64,000 bases of DNA, taken from contig JANYAR010000016.1 of NCBI GenBank assembly GCA_025361185.1, positions 55,471 to 119,470 of the forward strand. Direction: 5' to 3'. Under the pieces are notes generated by a model. The model had not been told where the DNA came from. It was given only the letters and a program-made list of their open reading frames with translations, and ran no database searches. The position numbers and the translations under genes are program-made. This document shows, in pieces, positions 34,876 through 43,954 of the stretch (positions are counted from its first letter, which is position 1; every line of letters begins with the position of its first letter). This stretch comes from Alphaproteobacteria bacterium. GTDB taxonomy: Bacteria; Pseudomonadota; Alphaproteobacteria; Micropepsales; Micropepsaceae.

Positions 34876-37800
34876 CTATTTTGTTCCCACCGCATACAGC
34901 ACGTGATGAGTGAGGATGAACAACATGCGTCCATCCGCGCCGCCGAACAGGATCTGCAACGGCCGCTCGGGCACATCGATCCGGCCGATCTGTTTGCCGC
35001 CCGGCGCATAAACCAGCACCTGGCCATTGGCGAGATAGACATTGCCATTGGCGGCGACCGCCACGCTCTCGCCGCCGCGGTCGGCGAAGGGCTTGAGATC
35101 GGTGACACTGCCATTGTCATGCACCAAGCCACTGTAAGTGCGCCCCTCGGACTCATTGCTGACAAAGACGCGGCTGCCAGGCTTGGCCGCCACAAAGCCA
35201 TAACTTTCCAGAGTGTCGGAGAAGCGCCAGCCCGTGCCGTCGGGCGGGCCTTGCTGGAACGTGCGACTGGCGGGCAGGAACAGGCTGCCGTCGGGCGAGA
35301 CATATTCTTTTGTCTTGGGCGCGGCCATGTCGCGGGCGAACATCTCGCTCAGGCTCGTGTAGCGATAGGTCGTTGGGTCGAGCTGGTCCTTGAATTCGCC
35401 ATTGTTCCAATAGTTGCCGGGCAGCAAGGCGGTGGCGCCGGGATGCGCCACAACCGGGGTCGGCGGGATCACCGCCATCTCCATCGCGGGGGTGCCCGGC
35501 TTGAAGGTATAGAGTGTGCCTTCCGCGCCCAGCGACGACAGCACCAGCAGATTGCCGCTTCTGTCGAAGGCCAGGTTCACCGGATCGGTGGGATTGTCGC
35601 GCTCGATGCTCAGCCCTTCGGCGCGCGACCAGCCATAGATGCGCTGCTGGTGCTTGTCGACGAAATAGAGTTTGCCCTTGGCATCCACCGCCGCGCCGGA
35701 GATCGAATAGAATCCGTCCTCCAGTCTTTCCACTTTCGCGCCCATGTCATGGACGGCGGGTGGCGTGAGCGCTGCCGGATAATCCAGCACCGCGAATTCA
35801 CGCTCGCGCACATCGATATGGTGGGTCAGGTCGCGGATGGCATTCTCGGCCGGAAATTTGCTGGCCCGCAGATAGGTGCCGCAGCCATTGGCGTCGCAGG
35901 TGGCGAGCCCGCTTTCCGCATTGACATGCACATTGCGGAAATGGATGCCGGAGGAATTGAAGATACGCACGGCCGTATCCACCGGCCTGGGATTGCGCGT
36001 CACCCGATAGGCATGCCAGTTGGCGATGGTGATGTTTTTGGAATTGGCGATCTCCAACGAGACGGCCTCCTGGCTTTCGCCGGCTTCCTCCTCGGTCTGG
36101 GGCGCATAGACCTCCCAGTTTTCGGCGCGCAGGAACTGGAATTCGCTACGCACATGATGTTCGCTGGAAATCTCGTAGATATGGCCTTGTGTGGTGGTGT
36201 TTGAAACGGTGACGCCCGCCTGGGCATAGGTATCCACCGTCCACAGATTGGCGAAGGTTCCGCCGCCGCCATTGGTGATCCACAGTGAAGGATATTGCCC
36301 GTCCCAGCGCTTTTTCATGTCGGGATCGGCGCTGTGGGTGTCGTTGTAGGGGTTCCAGCGCGAGCCGTCGGGATTGTTGGTGCCGTGGCCGCCCAGGAAA
36401 CGCACGTCATTCATCAGCGAGTTCGCGCCCGATTGCCACAAGGCTTCCACCGCGCGCGGATTGATCCCGCCGGTGAACAGCCCGATGCCCGCAACGATAT
36501 TGTCGCCGCCCTTGGGCGTTTCCAGCAGCGCCTTGGGCGCGCCCACCCCGCCAAAGCCTGGCATGTTGTCGGGCAGGTCGAACTGGGTGATGGAGGGATG
36601 CAGGCCGATCAGAATCGTATCGTGCTTGAGGCGAATGGTGTCGTGCACAATGTAGCGGCCGCTGGGGACGTAGATCACCTTGGCACTATCGATGGCATGC
36701 TGGATGGCGGCAGTGTCGTCCGTCTTGCCGTCGCCCTTCACCCCCAGGCTTTTGATGTTCACCCATTGGCTGGTCGGCGGCAGCGGTCTAATCGCGGGCG
36801 CCAAGGGGGCCGGCATCGAAGTAAGCGGCGCGGCCTCCCAGCGCGTTGCGGTCTCGCCCATCGTGCCCGGTGCTGGCAGGATCAGGCCGTGGTTGAAGGT
36901 TTTGACCTCATAGATGCCGTTTGCGCCAAGGCTTTTTCCGCTCTCGCGAAAGCGCGCGAACACCGGCGTGCGCGAGGCGACGGCATTTTCGAAGCCGATC
37001 TGGGTATAGACGCCGTTTTCATTGCTGACGATGACGGCGGCCTTGGAGACATTCTCGAAGCGTGTGTTCTTGGCCCACAGCCAGTCGGAATAATCGGGAT
37101 CGATGTCGATGCCCACCGGCACATTGCGGAACGACACATTGACCAAGGTCAGCGAGGCTTCATGTTCGCGGATCGCGGCTTCGCGCTGGCCCTCGAACTG
37201 GCTGTCGATCAGGGTGAACTGCCAGGCGGGCGACGGCTTCTCGGCCAGAATGCCATAGCGGCCGCCGAAGAAGCGCAGATCTTCCGCTTCGTTGGCGACC
37301 TGGTTCAGGCCCGCCAGTCCCGAACCGATGTGAAAATCCATGTGGCTGAGATAGTCATGCTGCGCGCCATGGAAACGGATCGCCACCGCGCCCGCATTGC
37401 CCCTGCCGATCTCGAAATCGATATTGCTCATCGCCGAATAGAAGGTGCCGGGATTGGCGTCGGAGATATCGGGATTGGGCGGCACGCTGCCCGGCGGCGG
37501 GAAAGGCACCTTGAAAGCGGGACGTTCGGGCCGCGAGCTGGGACCCGAACCCGGACGGACGCCGGCGAAGATCACCATGTCGGCCACGCCCTTGGAAAAG
37601 CCCGGCGTGTTGTCGCCCAGCACAAAGACCGGACGCTTGGCCCCCCAGCCGATCACCCGCACCGCCGGCCAGACATAGATGGTGCGCGTCAGCCGGTAAC
37701 GGCCTTGCGGAATGAAAACGATGCCTTCCTCGCGGTCGGCGGCTGCCTTGTCGATGGCGGCTTGAATCGCGGCGCTGTCGTCTGTCCTGCCGTCGCCGGC

Positions 37801-37926
37801 CGCGCCCGTCAGCTGAACCGCGCGGGGATCGTCCAACCGGGTGGTGAAAGCCGATGTGCCGGATTGGGCGGTAGCACCCGCAACGCTGGCCAGGAAAAAG
37901 GCGGCGGACAGAAGCAAGGTCTTCAT
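34876..37926 (-). CDS. Secreted double beta-helix (pectate-lyase-3/GH55-like) protein with C-terminal beta-propeller
   Basis: A 1016-residue exported protein: signal peptide MKTLLLSAAFFLASVAGATA, a first right-handed beta-helix at about residues 30-370 (GDGRTDDSAAIQAAIDKAA, IVFIPQGRYRL), a second at about 390-700 (LGVKGDGKTDDTAAIQHAIDSAKVIYVPSGRYI), and an NHL/SMP-30-like propeller from about 740 (YSISGAAVDAKGKLYFVDKHQQRIYGW, NLAFDRSGNLLVLSS, VAVAANGNVYLANGQVLVY). Two tandem pectate-lyase-3 units are the GH55 arrangement, found in beta-1,3-glucanases, but the appended propeller is unusual. Catalytic residues cannot be assigned. Start at 37926 opens the signal peptide; the longer frame to 38190 is not supported. 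212 bases separate it from the next gene. Confidence 0.78.
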   Translation of the reverse strand: MKTLLLSAAFFLASVAGATAQSGTSAFTTRLDDPRAVQLTGAAGDGRTDDSAAIQAAIDKAAADREEGIVFIPQGRYRLTRTIYVWPAVRVIGWGAKRPVFVLGDNTPGFSKGVADMVIFAGVRPGSGPSSRPERPAFKVPFPPPGSVPPNPDISDANPGTFYSAMSNIDFEIGRGNAGAVAIRFHGAQHDYLSHMDFHIGSGLAGLNQVANEAEDLRFFGGRYGILAEKPSPAWQFTLIDSQFEGQREAAIREHEASLTLVNVSFRNVPVGIDIDPDYSDWLWAKNTRFENVSKAAVIVSNENGVYTQIGFENAVASRTPVFARFRESGKSLGANGIYEVKTFNHGLILPAPGTMGETATRWEAAPLTSMPAPLAPAIRPLPPTSQWVNIKSLGVKGDGKTDDTAAIQHAIDSAKVIYVPSGRYIVHDTIRLKHDTILIGLHPSITQFDLPDNMPGFGGVGAPKALLETPKGGDNIVAGIGLFTGGINPRAVEALWQSGANSLMNDVRFLGGHGTNNPDGSRWNPYNDTHSADPDMKKRWDGQYPSLWITNGGGGTFANLWTVDTYAQAGVTVSNTTTQGHIYEISSEHHVRSEFQFLRAENWEVYAPQTEEEAGESQEAVSLEIANSKNITIANWHAYRVTRNPRPVDTAVRIFNSSGIHFRNVHVNAESGLATCDANGCGTYLRASKFPAENAIRDLTHHIDVREREFAVLDYPAALTPPAVHDMGAKVERLEDGFYSISGAAVDAKGKLYFVDKHQQRIYGWSRAEGLSIERDNPTDPVNLAFDRSGNLLVLSSLGAEGTLYTFKPGTPAMEMAVIPPTPVVAHPGATALLPGNYWNNGEFKDQLDPTTYRYTSLSEMFARDMAAPKTKEYVSPDGSLFLPASRTFQQGPPDGTGWRFSDTLESYGFVAAKPGSRVFVSNESEGRTYSGLVHDNGSVTDLKPFADRGGESVAVAANGNVYLANGQVLVYAPGGKQIGRIDVPERPLQILFGGADGRMLFILTHHVLYAVGTK

Positions 37927-38138
37927 GGCGTTGTTCCCGCAAAAAGGCTTTGTGGCTGGGATTTTCCTAGCAGATCGGGAACTTCCCGTCCCGGCGAGCT
38001 CCCGCGGACAAATTTGCCGCGCCCGGGAATTGTAAAAGTTATGCTGCACCGCAATAAGCTGCCCTATTATCCTTTGGGTGAGAGCCTTTCCGATAGTGTC
38101 CGGAGACGGACGCAGCAGGCTCCGGCAAGGGGCTATTG

Positions 38139-38348
38139 ATGAAACATGGTCACGCATGGATGGGCTGGGTGATGGCGCTTGCCTTCGCATTGCCGCACGG
38201 CGCGCACGGCGCCAAATTCATCCGGATATCGGATGACCTGGCCTGCCTGGACGAGATGGAAACCGAGCCTGAGACCGACCAGGCGCAAGCCATCCCCGTC
38301 GCGGCAGACAGCATCTGCTTTGTAACGCAGACCACGATCTCCATCTGA
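38139..38348 (+). CDS. Small secreted hypothetical protein
   Basis: A 69-residue product with an AAGGGG ribosome-binding site 6-7 bases before the ATG and a plausible signal peptide (MGWVMALAFALPHGAHGA). The mature part of about 45 residues contains two Cys (DLACLDEME, DSICFVTQ) that could form a disulphide. I recognise no family. Coding bias is modest and the gene could be spurious; the signal peptide and good RBS are the reasons for listing it. Confidence 0.4.
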   Translation: MKHGHAWMGWVMALAFALPHGAHGAKFIRISDDLACLDEMETEPETDQAQAIPVAADSICFVTQTTISI

Positions 38349-38476
38349 CGCGCTGACGCCCCTGTCCACATTGCAGTGCAAGATGTGATGGCGTCTTGTT
38401 CTTGTCTCCTTGCCGTATACACTCCGCCGCGCAAGCCATGACGCCATAGAGCGCGGGTTTATCGGGGAGGTCCCAA

Positions 38477-39511
38477 GTGAAGACATATCTGGTGGCGACG
38501 GCTGCCGTTTCTCTGCTGCTCAGTACGGTTTCCGCATTTCCACAGGTCGCGGCCACCGCCTTCAACAGTGCGCCGGATCTGGCCTATGAAGCGGTGCCGA
38601 ATTTCTTCAAGGCTCCGGCCGGCGATTACATGGGCGAGCTGCAGGGCGTCGCCACCAATTCCAAGGGCAACATCTTCGCCTTTTTCCGCGGGCCGCAGAC
38701 GCGGCTGTGGGAATTCGCCCCCGACGGCAAGTTCCTTAAGGAAATCGGCAAGGGCTTTTACGGTTTCCAGTTCGCCCATTCCGTGCGGGTGGATCGCCAC
38801 GACAATATCTGGACGGTGGACGAGGGCACCAATGTCGTCACCAAATTCAATCCTGACGGCACCAAGGTGCTGATGGTGGTCGGCCATCGTCCCAGCCAGG
38901 CCGATGGTCCCTATGCCACGCCCAAGGGCCCCAATCCGCCGGACGAAAAATATACGCTGTGCCGTCCCACCGACGTCGCCTGGGACCAGCATGACAACAT
39001 CTTCATCGCCGACGGCTACTGCAACAATCGCGTGGTGAAATACTCGCCCGAGGGCCGCTTCCTGGCCCAGAATGGCGGCCCCGCAGTCGGCAAGGGCGAG
39101 AACCAGTACAATCTGCCGCACGGTTTGCAGGTCGACCATGCGGGCAATGTCTATGTCGCCGATCGCGGCAATGCCCGCTATGTCGTGCTGGACAATGATC
39201 TGAAATGGAAGACGGCCTATGGCCAGTATGGCAGCGCCTGGTCGGACTGCATTTCGGAAGGCGCACACCAATATCTGTTCGTTTCCAATTCCAATCCCAA
39301 CGGCAATGCCCCGGGCAGCTGGAAGATCGGCGGCCAGATCTACAAGATGGAATTGGACGGCACCGTGATCGGCAAGTTCGGCCATGCCGGCAAGCTGGCG
39401 CCGGGCTTTCAGGTGGTTCACATGATGGATTGCCGCAATCCCAACCAGATCATCGCCGGCGAAATCGAATCCTGGCGCATGCAGAAATTCGTCTTGAAGG
39501 GGAGCAAGTAA
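38477..39511 (+). CDS. Secreted NHL-repeat beta-propeller protein (tandem copy 1)
   Basis: A 344-residue exported propeller, signal peptide ending STVSAFPQ. Blades recur as LQGVATNSKGNIFAFFR, SVRVDRHDNIWTVDEGTN, DVAWDQHDNIFIADGYCNNRVVKY, LQVDHAGNVYVADRGNARY. The third blade phrase IADGYCNNRVVKYSPEGRF resembles peptidyl-alpha-hydroxyglycine alpha-amidating lyase-like NHL proteins. It is one base upstream of a paralogue of exactly the same length, and heads the operon with an amidohydrolase and a quinoprotein. Binding, lactonase or lyase roles are all possible. Confidence 0.85.
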   Translation: MKTYLVATAAVSLLLSTVSAFPQVAATAFNSAPDLAYEAVPNFFKAPAGDYMGELQGVATNSKGNIFAFFRGPQTRLWEFAPDGKFLKEIGKGFYGFQFAHSVRVDRHDNIWTVDEGTNVVTKFNPDGTKVLMVVGHRPSQADGPYATPKGPNPPDEKYTLCRPTDVAWDQHDNIFIADGYCNNRVVKYSPEGRFLAQNGGPAVGKGENQYNLPHGLQVDHAGNVYVADRGNARYVVLDNDLKWKTAYGQYGSAWSDCISEGAHQYLFVSNSNPNGNAPGSWKIGGQIYKMELDGTVIGKFGHAGKLAPGFQVVHMMDCRNPNQIIAGEIESWRMQKFVLKGSK

Positions 39512-39512
39512 C

Positions 39513-40547
39513 ATGAAGCGTCTTAAATCCCCTTTGGCAACCCTTTTGCTCGCCGCTTGCGCCATGGCCATCCCGGCCTCGGCACAGGACCTGGGCTACA
39601 CCAACTCCCAGCCGCTGCAACTGCCGCACGATACCTTCTTCGGCATGGCGGCCGGCGTGGCCACCAATTCCAAGGGCAATGTCTTCGTCTATACCCGCAA
39701 CGGTGAACCCACCGTCACGCTGGGCGGCAGCCGGACCTTCGCCCATGGCGGCTCCAGCCTGTATGAGTTCGCACCAGATGGAAAATTCATCCGCCAGATC
39801 GGCAAGCAGGTCTATGGCTTCCTCGCGGCCCAGCAGGTGCGCGTGGACAAAAATGACAATATCTGGGTGGTGGACCGCTACAGCTCCATGGTGATGAAGT
39901 TCGATTCCGCCGGGCGTGTGGTCATGCTCCTGGGCCGCAAGCCGGAATCGGTGGACGTGCCATCCTCGCCCGATACTGGGCGCGGTACGCCGCCGGGATC
40001 GGGCCAGCCCAGCGATCTGTTCCAGTCGCCGACCGACGTGGCATGGGATGCGAGCGGCAACATCTTTGTCGCCGACGGCATCGGCAACGCCCGTGTCGCC
40101 AAGTTCACCCGCGACGGTGTGTTCGTGAAAAGCTGGGGTTCGCGCGGCGGCGCCGACGGCCAGTTCAAGAGCGCGCACGGCATCGCGGTGGATGCGAGCG
40201 GCAACGTCTATGTCGCCGACCGCGGCAACAACCGCATCCAAGTGTTCGACAATGACGGCAACTTCAAGAGCAGCATCACCACCGGCGGCGACCCCGAAGC
40301 CATCTGCATTTCTCCGGGCGCACACCAGTATCTCTACAGCTCCAATTCCAATCCGGCGAACGATCTGGATCGCGGCGGAGATATCTACAAGCTGGAACTG
40401 AACGGGACCGTGGTGGGCAAGTTCGGTCAGGCCGGCAAGGGCCCGCGTGATTTCGGCAGCGTTAATGCCATCGATTGCCGCAATTCCAATTCGCTCTATG
40501 TCGCGGAAGCGGGCAACTGGCGGGTGACGAAAGTCGATTTGCACTGA
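39513..40547 (+). CDS. Secreted NHL-repeat beta-propeller protein (tandem copy 2)
   Basis: A 344-residue exported propeller with signal peptide ending IPASAQD. Blades: AAGVATNSKGNVFVYTR, QQVRVDKNDNIWVVDRYSSM, DVAWDASGNIFVADGIGNARVAKF, GIAVDASGNVYVADRGNNRIQVF. It shares with copy 1 the VATNSKGN, SLYEFAPDGKFI and ISPGAHQYLYSSNSNP phrases, so the pair arose by tandem duplication. Its stop overlaps the amidohydrolase start by one base (TGATG). Function unproved; position suggests a role with lactone or sugar substrates. Confidence 0.85.
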   Translation: MKRLKSPLATLLLAACAMAIPASAQDLGYTNSQPLQLPHDTFFGMAAGVATNSKGNVFVYTRNGEPTVTLGGSRTFAHGGSSLYEFAPDGKFIRQIGKQVYGFLAAQQVRVDKNDNIWVVDRYSSMVMKFDSAGRVVMLLGRKPESVDVPSSPDTGRGTPPGSGQPSDLFQSPTDVAWDASGNIFVADGIGNARVAKFTRDGVFVKSWGSRGGADGQFKSAHGIAVDASGNVYVADRGNNRIQVFDNDGNFKSSITTGGDPEAICISPGAHQYLYSSNSNPANDLDRGGDIYKLELNGTVVGKFGQAGKGPRDFGSVNAIDCRNSNSLYVAEAGNWRVTKVDLH

Positions 40548-41476
40548 TGCAGCGACGGACATTTCTGGTGGGCGCGGCAGCGATGGCTGCTGCGCCCGTT
40601 TTCGCCGCTGACGTCGTTCCCATCATCGACACCCATGTTCATCTGTTCGATCCGCGCCGCCCGCAGGGCGTGCCCTATGCCGGACCCAAGGGGCAGCCGC
40701 CGCAACTGGCGTTGCCGCAGACCTATCGCCAGCAAATTCCCGGCACCGGCATTGCCGGCGCCATCGTGGTGGAAGCCAGCCCCTGGATTGAAGACAATCT
40801 GTGGATTCTGGAGCGCGCCAATTCCGATCCGCTGTTCGTGGGCGTGGTGGGCAGCCTGGATCCCTCAAGGGCGGATTTTGGCGAGTATCTGAACCGCTTT
40901 TCCAAGGATCCCCTGTGGCGCGGCATCCGCTATGCCCGTGTTTGGCAGATGGACAATGGCCGGCAGGTGCTGAAGCCCGGCATGGCCGAGGGCCTCAAGC
41001 TGCTGGCCCAGGCGGGACAGACGCTGGACATGGCCAATCCGTCCTTCGATCTGCTGCGCGGCGCGCTTCTGGCGATGGATGCGGCACCCGATCTGCATGT
41101 GGTGATGGATCACATGCCCTCGCTCGATCCCAAGCCCGAGACACAGCCCTTATATGAATCCCTGATCGCCGAATTGGCGCAGCGGCCAAATTTCGCGATT
41201 AAACTGTCACAGGTGGTGCACAAGGATGACAACGGCACCAATGTCACCGCCCCGCCAGCGCGGCTGGACCGGCTTATGGCGGCGTTCGGCGAAGATCGTG
41301 TGATGTTCGGCGGCGATTGGCCCAACAGCGTGGGCACCGAGACCGTGCCCGATGCCGTGGCGTTGATGCGCAGGTTTTTCGCCTCGCGGCCCCGTATACA
41401 GGCGGAAAAATATTTCTGGCGCAACAGCGCCCGCATCTACCGCTGGAAAAAGCGTGACGCCGCCCAGCCGGGTTGA
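40547..41476 (+). CDS. Tat-exported amidohydrolase, lactonase-like (PF04909 type)
   Basis: A 309-residue amidohydrolase-2 barrel. Leader MQRRTFLVGAAAMAAAPVFAAD is a twin-arginine signal. IIDTHVHLFDPRRP gives the HxH metal pair, VVMDHMPS and FGGDWP supply later His/Asp. The family contains L-fucono-1,5-lactonase, L-rhamnono-lactonase and 2-pyrone-4,6-dicarboxylate lactonase; the phrase LFDPRRPQG and FGGDWPN suit the sugar lactonase branch. It is coupled to the upstream propeller gene and followed after 98 bases by the split quinoprotein genes. Periplasmic lactone hydrolysis is a coherent inferred role. Confidence 0.84.
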   Translation: MQRRTFLVGAAAMAAAPVFAADVVPIIDTHVHLFDPRRPQGVPYAGPKGQPPQLALPQTYRQQIPGTGIAGAIVVEASPWIEDNLWILERANSDPLFVGVVGSLDPSRADFGEYLNRFSKDPLWRGIRYARVWQMDNGRQVLKPGMAEGLKLLAQAGQTLDMANPSFDLLRGALLAMDAAPDLHVVMDHMPSLDPKPETQPLYESLIAELAQRPNFAIKLSQVVHKDDNGTNVTAPPARLDRLMAAFGEDRVMFGGDWPNSVGTETVPDAVALMRRFFASRPRIQAEKYFWRNSARIYRWKKRDAAQPG

Positions 41477-41574
41477 AATTTGCTGCTGTTGCGAAATGGG
41501 CATGTTTTGCGTCCGGCCAAAAGACCGCTAGGATCGCGCCAAATTACAAGTCCGAATTCATTGGGGAGGGGCCG

Positions 41575-41955
41575 TTGACTCAAAGACATTCCACGCGTGG
41601 AGCGTGGCTGATCATATTGGCATCGCTGATTGCGGGTGCCATTTGCGTCTATGACTATTACACGCCCGAAACCGGCCTGATCGGCACCGGCGGCGTGGTC
41701 CTGGTGGCGTGCGCCGCGGCGCTAATGCTGCTGGCCTCGCTGACGCTGGCAATGGTGCCCAACCGTTCCTGCCTGCTGCAGGGCTTTCTGGTGGTGTCGA
41801 TCCTCCTGGACATCATCGGCTCGTCCGTTGCCGGCTATTTCCTGGAAAGCCCCATCATCATGGCCGCACAGGCCTTGGCACTGATCGGCTGGTTGATGAA
41901 CGTGATCGGTGACGCCGCCGACCGCAGCGTGGAGATTGACGATGTCGAAGATTAA
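41575..41955 (+). CDS. Four-helix membrane protein, probable anchor of the quinoprotein dehydrogenase
   Basis: A 126-residue inner-membrane protein with four hydrophobic segments (GAWLIILASLIAGAICVY, GGVVLVACAAALMLLASLTLAMV, LLQGFLVVSILLDIIGSSVAGYF, IIMAAQALALIGWLMNVIG). Start TTG at 41575 follows GGGGAGGG; a longer frame to 41473 overlaps the amidohydrolase. The next gene starts inside it, 14 bases before its stop, in another frame. Helix 1-2 spacing and the GGxxLV turn recall the N-terminal membrane domain of glucose dehydrogenase (Gcd). With the single helix of the next protein the total is five, as in Gcd. Confidence 0.7.
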   Translation: MTQRHSTRGAWLIILASLIAGAICVYDYYTPETGLIGTGGVVLVACAAALMLLASLTLAMVPNRSCLLQGFLVVSILLDIIGSSVAGYFLESPIIMAAQALALIGWLMNVIGDAADRSVEIDDVED

Positions 41956-43885
41956 GAAAAACAAGAAGATTTTGGCGCTCGGCGCGCTGGGCTTCGTTGC
42001 TGCGGCTGCCGCTGTCACTCTGTTGCCGATGAGCCGTGCCACGGCGCAAGGGCCCAACAATGATCCGCCGCAAGTGTGGGATGCGTTTGGCGGCAACCAG
42101 CAGGCGCAGAAATATTCCAGCGCCACCCAAATCACGCCCGACAATGTGAAGGGCCTGACAAAGGCCTGGGACATGCACACCGGCGATGTCAGCAGCGGCG
42201 CCCATTCCACCACCTGGGGTGCGACGCCTTTGTTCGTCAATGACACGGTCTATACCGGCACGCCCAAATACAACATCTTCGCGGTGGAGCCTGATACCGG
42301 CAAGGTGAAGTGGAAATATTCCGCCAACGGTTCCAACGGCGACGAGAACCAGGGCCTGAAGAATCGCGGCGTCGCTTATTGGGCTGCATCCAATCCGGTT
42401 GCCGGCCAGCCCTGCCAGAAGATGGTCTATATCGGTAACATGCAGGGCGAGCTGCATGGTGTGGACGCCGATACCGGCAAGGCGTGCGCGGGCTTCGGCA
42501 AAGGCGGCGTGCTGGACGTCAATGCCTGGGCCACCAAGAACAGCAAGTGGAAGATCGGCCTGATCCAGCCGCCGGCGGTCTATAAGGACACGCTGATCTT
42601 GGGCTGGGCCGGCAATGACTGGGTCTACAAGACCGAGAATCCCGGCACCGTCTATGGCATCGACGCGCGCACCGGCGCGTTGAAGTGGACGTTCAACATC
42701 ATCCCGGACGACATGCTGAACCAGACCGGAACCGCCAATGTCTGGTCCGGCATTTCGGTCGATCCGCAAACCGGCCTGGCGTTCCTGCCGACCTCCTCGC
42801 CCAGCCCGAACTATTATGGCGGCGACCGTCTGAAGGAGATGCCTTTCGCCACGGCGACCGTCGCGGTGAAGGCCGAGACGGGCGAAGTGGTATGGGCCCG
42901 CCAGTTGGTGCATCACGATATCTGGGACGTGGACATCAACTCCGCGCCGACCTTGGCTGATATCAAGAAAGACGGCCAGACCATTCCCGCCCTGATCCAG
43001 GCGACCAAGATGGGTTTCTTGTTCGTGCTGAACCGCAACACGGGCGAGCCGGTCTATCCGATCGAGGAGCGTCCCTATCCGGCCTCCGACGTGCAAGGCG
43101 AAGTGGCGGCAAAGACCCAGCCCTATGTGCCGCTGCCCGAACCGACGATCGCCGACACCACCCCGCCGGTCTCCATGCTGGCCGATCTTGCCAGCTTCGG
43201 AGAGTGCAGCCGTTGGAAGGCGCGCATCCGCGACGAAGGCCGCTATACGCCGCCATCGGTTCGCGGTTCGATTTCCTGGCCGGCGACATTGGGCGGCGTG
43301 GAATGGGGCGGTGGCGCGCTGGATCCCACCACCAACACCTATGTGGTGAACAGCAATATCGTGCCGCAGATTTACTCCCTGGTTCCGCGCGCGGAAGCCG
43401 ACAAGAAGTATGGCAACGCGCTGCGCGCCAGGGATGGTTATGCGGCGCAGCAGGGTTCAGCCTACGGTTTCAGGCTGGAGAACTTCCTCAACATGTGGGG
43501 CATGCCCTGCTGGGCGCCGCCTTACGGCACCTTGCTGAGCTATGACATGAACACCGGCAAGCTCAACTGGAAGAAGCCGTTCGGTCAGGTCCAGAAGTGG
43601 GGCTTCTACATGCCGGAAAGCTGGGGCTCGATAACCATCGGGGCGCCGGTGATCACCAAGTCGGGCCTGATCTTCATCGGCGCGTCGATGGACAGCCGCG
43701 TGCGCGCCGTCGATGTAAAGACCGGCAATGTTCTGTGGAAGCATATCGTGGATTCGCCCGCCGTGGCGCAGCCTGCGGTCTATACCTACAAGGGCAAGCA
43801 GTATGTGGTGTTCGCCGCTGGCGGCAACGGCATCCTGACGCCGCGCCTGTCCGATCAGCTGGTGGCCTTCGCGCTGCCGAACTGA
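41942..43885 (+). CDS. Membrane glucose/quinate/shikimate-type PQQ dehydrogenase, catalytic part
   Basis: A 647-residue quinoprotein of the Gcd family. After an N-terminal KKNKK and one hydrophobic helix, the propeller has family phrases GVAYW, IGLIQPPAVYKDTLILGW, YGIDARTGALKWTF, SGISVDPQTGLAFLPTSSPSPNYYGGDR and LVHHDIWDVDINSAPTL. D326 in HHD matches the catalytic Asp466 region of E. coli Gcd. It lacks the 4-5 helix membrane domain, which appears to be supplied by the overlapping upstream gene; 126 plus 647 residues approximate the 796 of Gcd. Oxidises an aldose or cyclic polyol, passing electrons to ubiquinone. Terminator follows. Confidence 0.87.
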   Translation: MSKIKKNKKILALGALGFVAAAAAVTLLPMSRATAQGPNNDPPQVWDAFGGNQQAQKYSSATQITPDNVKGLTKAWDMHTGDVSSGAHSTTWGATPLFVNDTVYTGTPKYNIFAVEPDTGKVKWKYSANGSNGDENQGLKNRGVAYWAASNPVAGQPCQKMVYIGNMQGELHGVDADTGKACAGFGKGGVLDVNAWATKNSKWKIGLIQPPAVYKDTLILGWAGNDWVYKTENPGTVYGIDARTGALKWTFNIIPDDMLNQTGTANVWSGISVDPQTGLAFLPTSSPSPNYYGGDRLKEMPFATATVAVKAETGEVVWARQLVHHDIWDVDINSAPTLADIKKDGQTIPALIQATKMGFLFVLNRNTGEPVYPIEERPYPASDVQGEVAAKTQPYVPLPEPTIADTTPPVSMLADLASFGECSRWKARIRDEGRYTPPSVRGSISWPATLGGVEWGGGALDPTTNTYVVNSNIVPQIYSLVPRAEADKKYGNALRARDGYAAQQGSAYGFRLENFLNMWGMPCWAPPYGTLLSYDMNTGKLNWKKPFGQVQKWGFYMPESWGSITIGAPVITKSGLIFIGASMDSRVRAVDVKTGNVLWKHIVDSPAVAQPAVYTYKGKQYVVFAAGGNGILTPRLSDQLVAFALPN

Positions 43886-43910
43886 TGGCCTATTGATCGT
43901 CACACGCGAG

Positions 43911-43941
43911 GGGCGCTCACCGCCGGTGGGCGCCCTTTGTT
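43911..43941 (+). terminator. Rho-independent terminator after the quinoprotein gene
   Basis: GGGCGCTCACC and GGTGGGCGCCC pair (one G-T) around GCC, followed by TTTGTT. It ends the propeller-amidohydrolase-quinoprotein run and precedes the gene at 43955. Confidence 0.65.
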
Positions 43942-43954
43942 CTGGGAGTGGAAC

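Noticed and set aside
34903..38139. Long plus-strand frames opposite the beta-helix/propeller gene
   Set aside because: Composition typical of antisense frames in GC-rich DNA; the minus-strand product has a signal peptide and domains.
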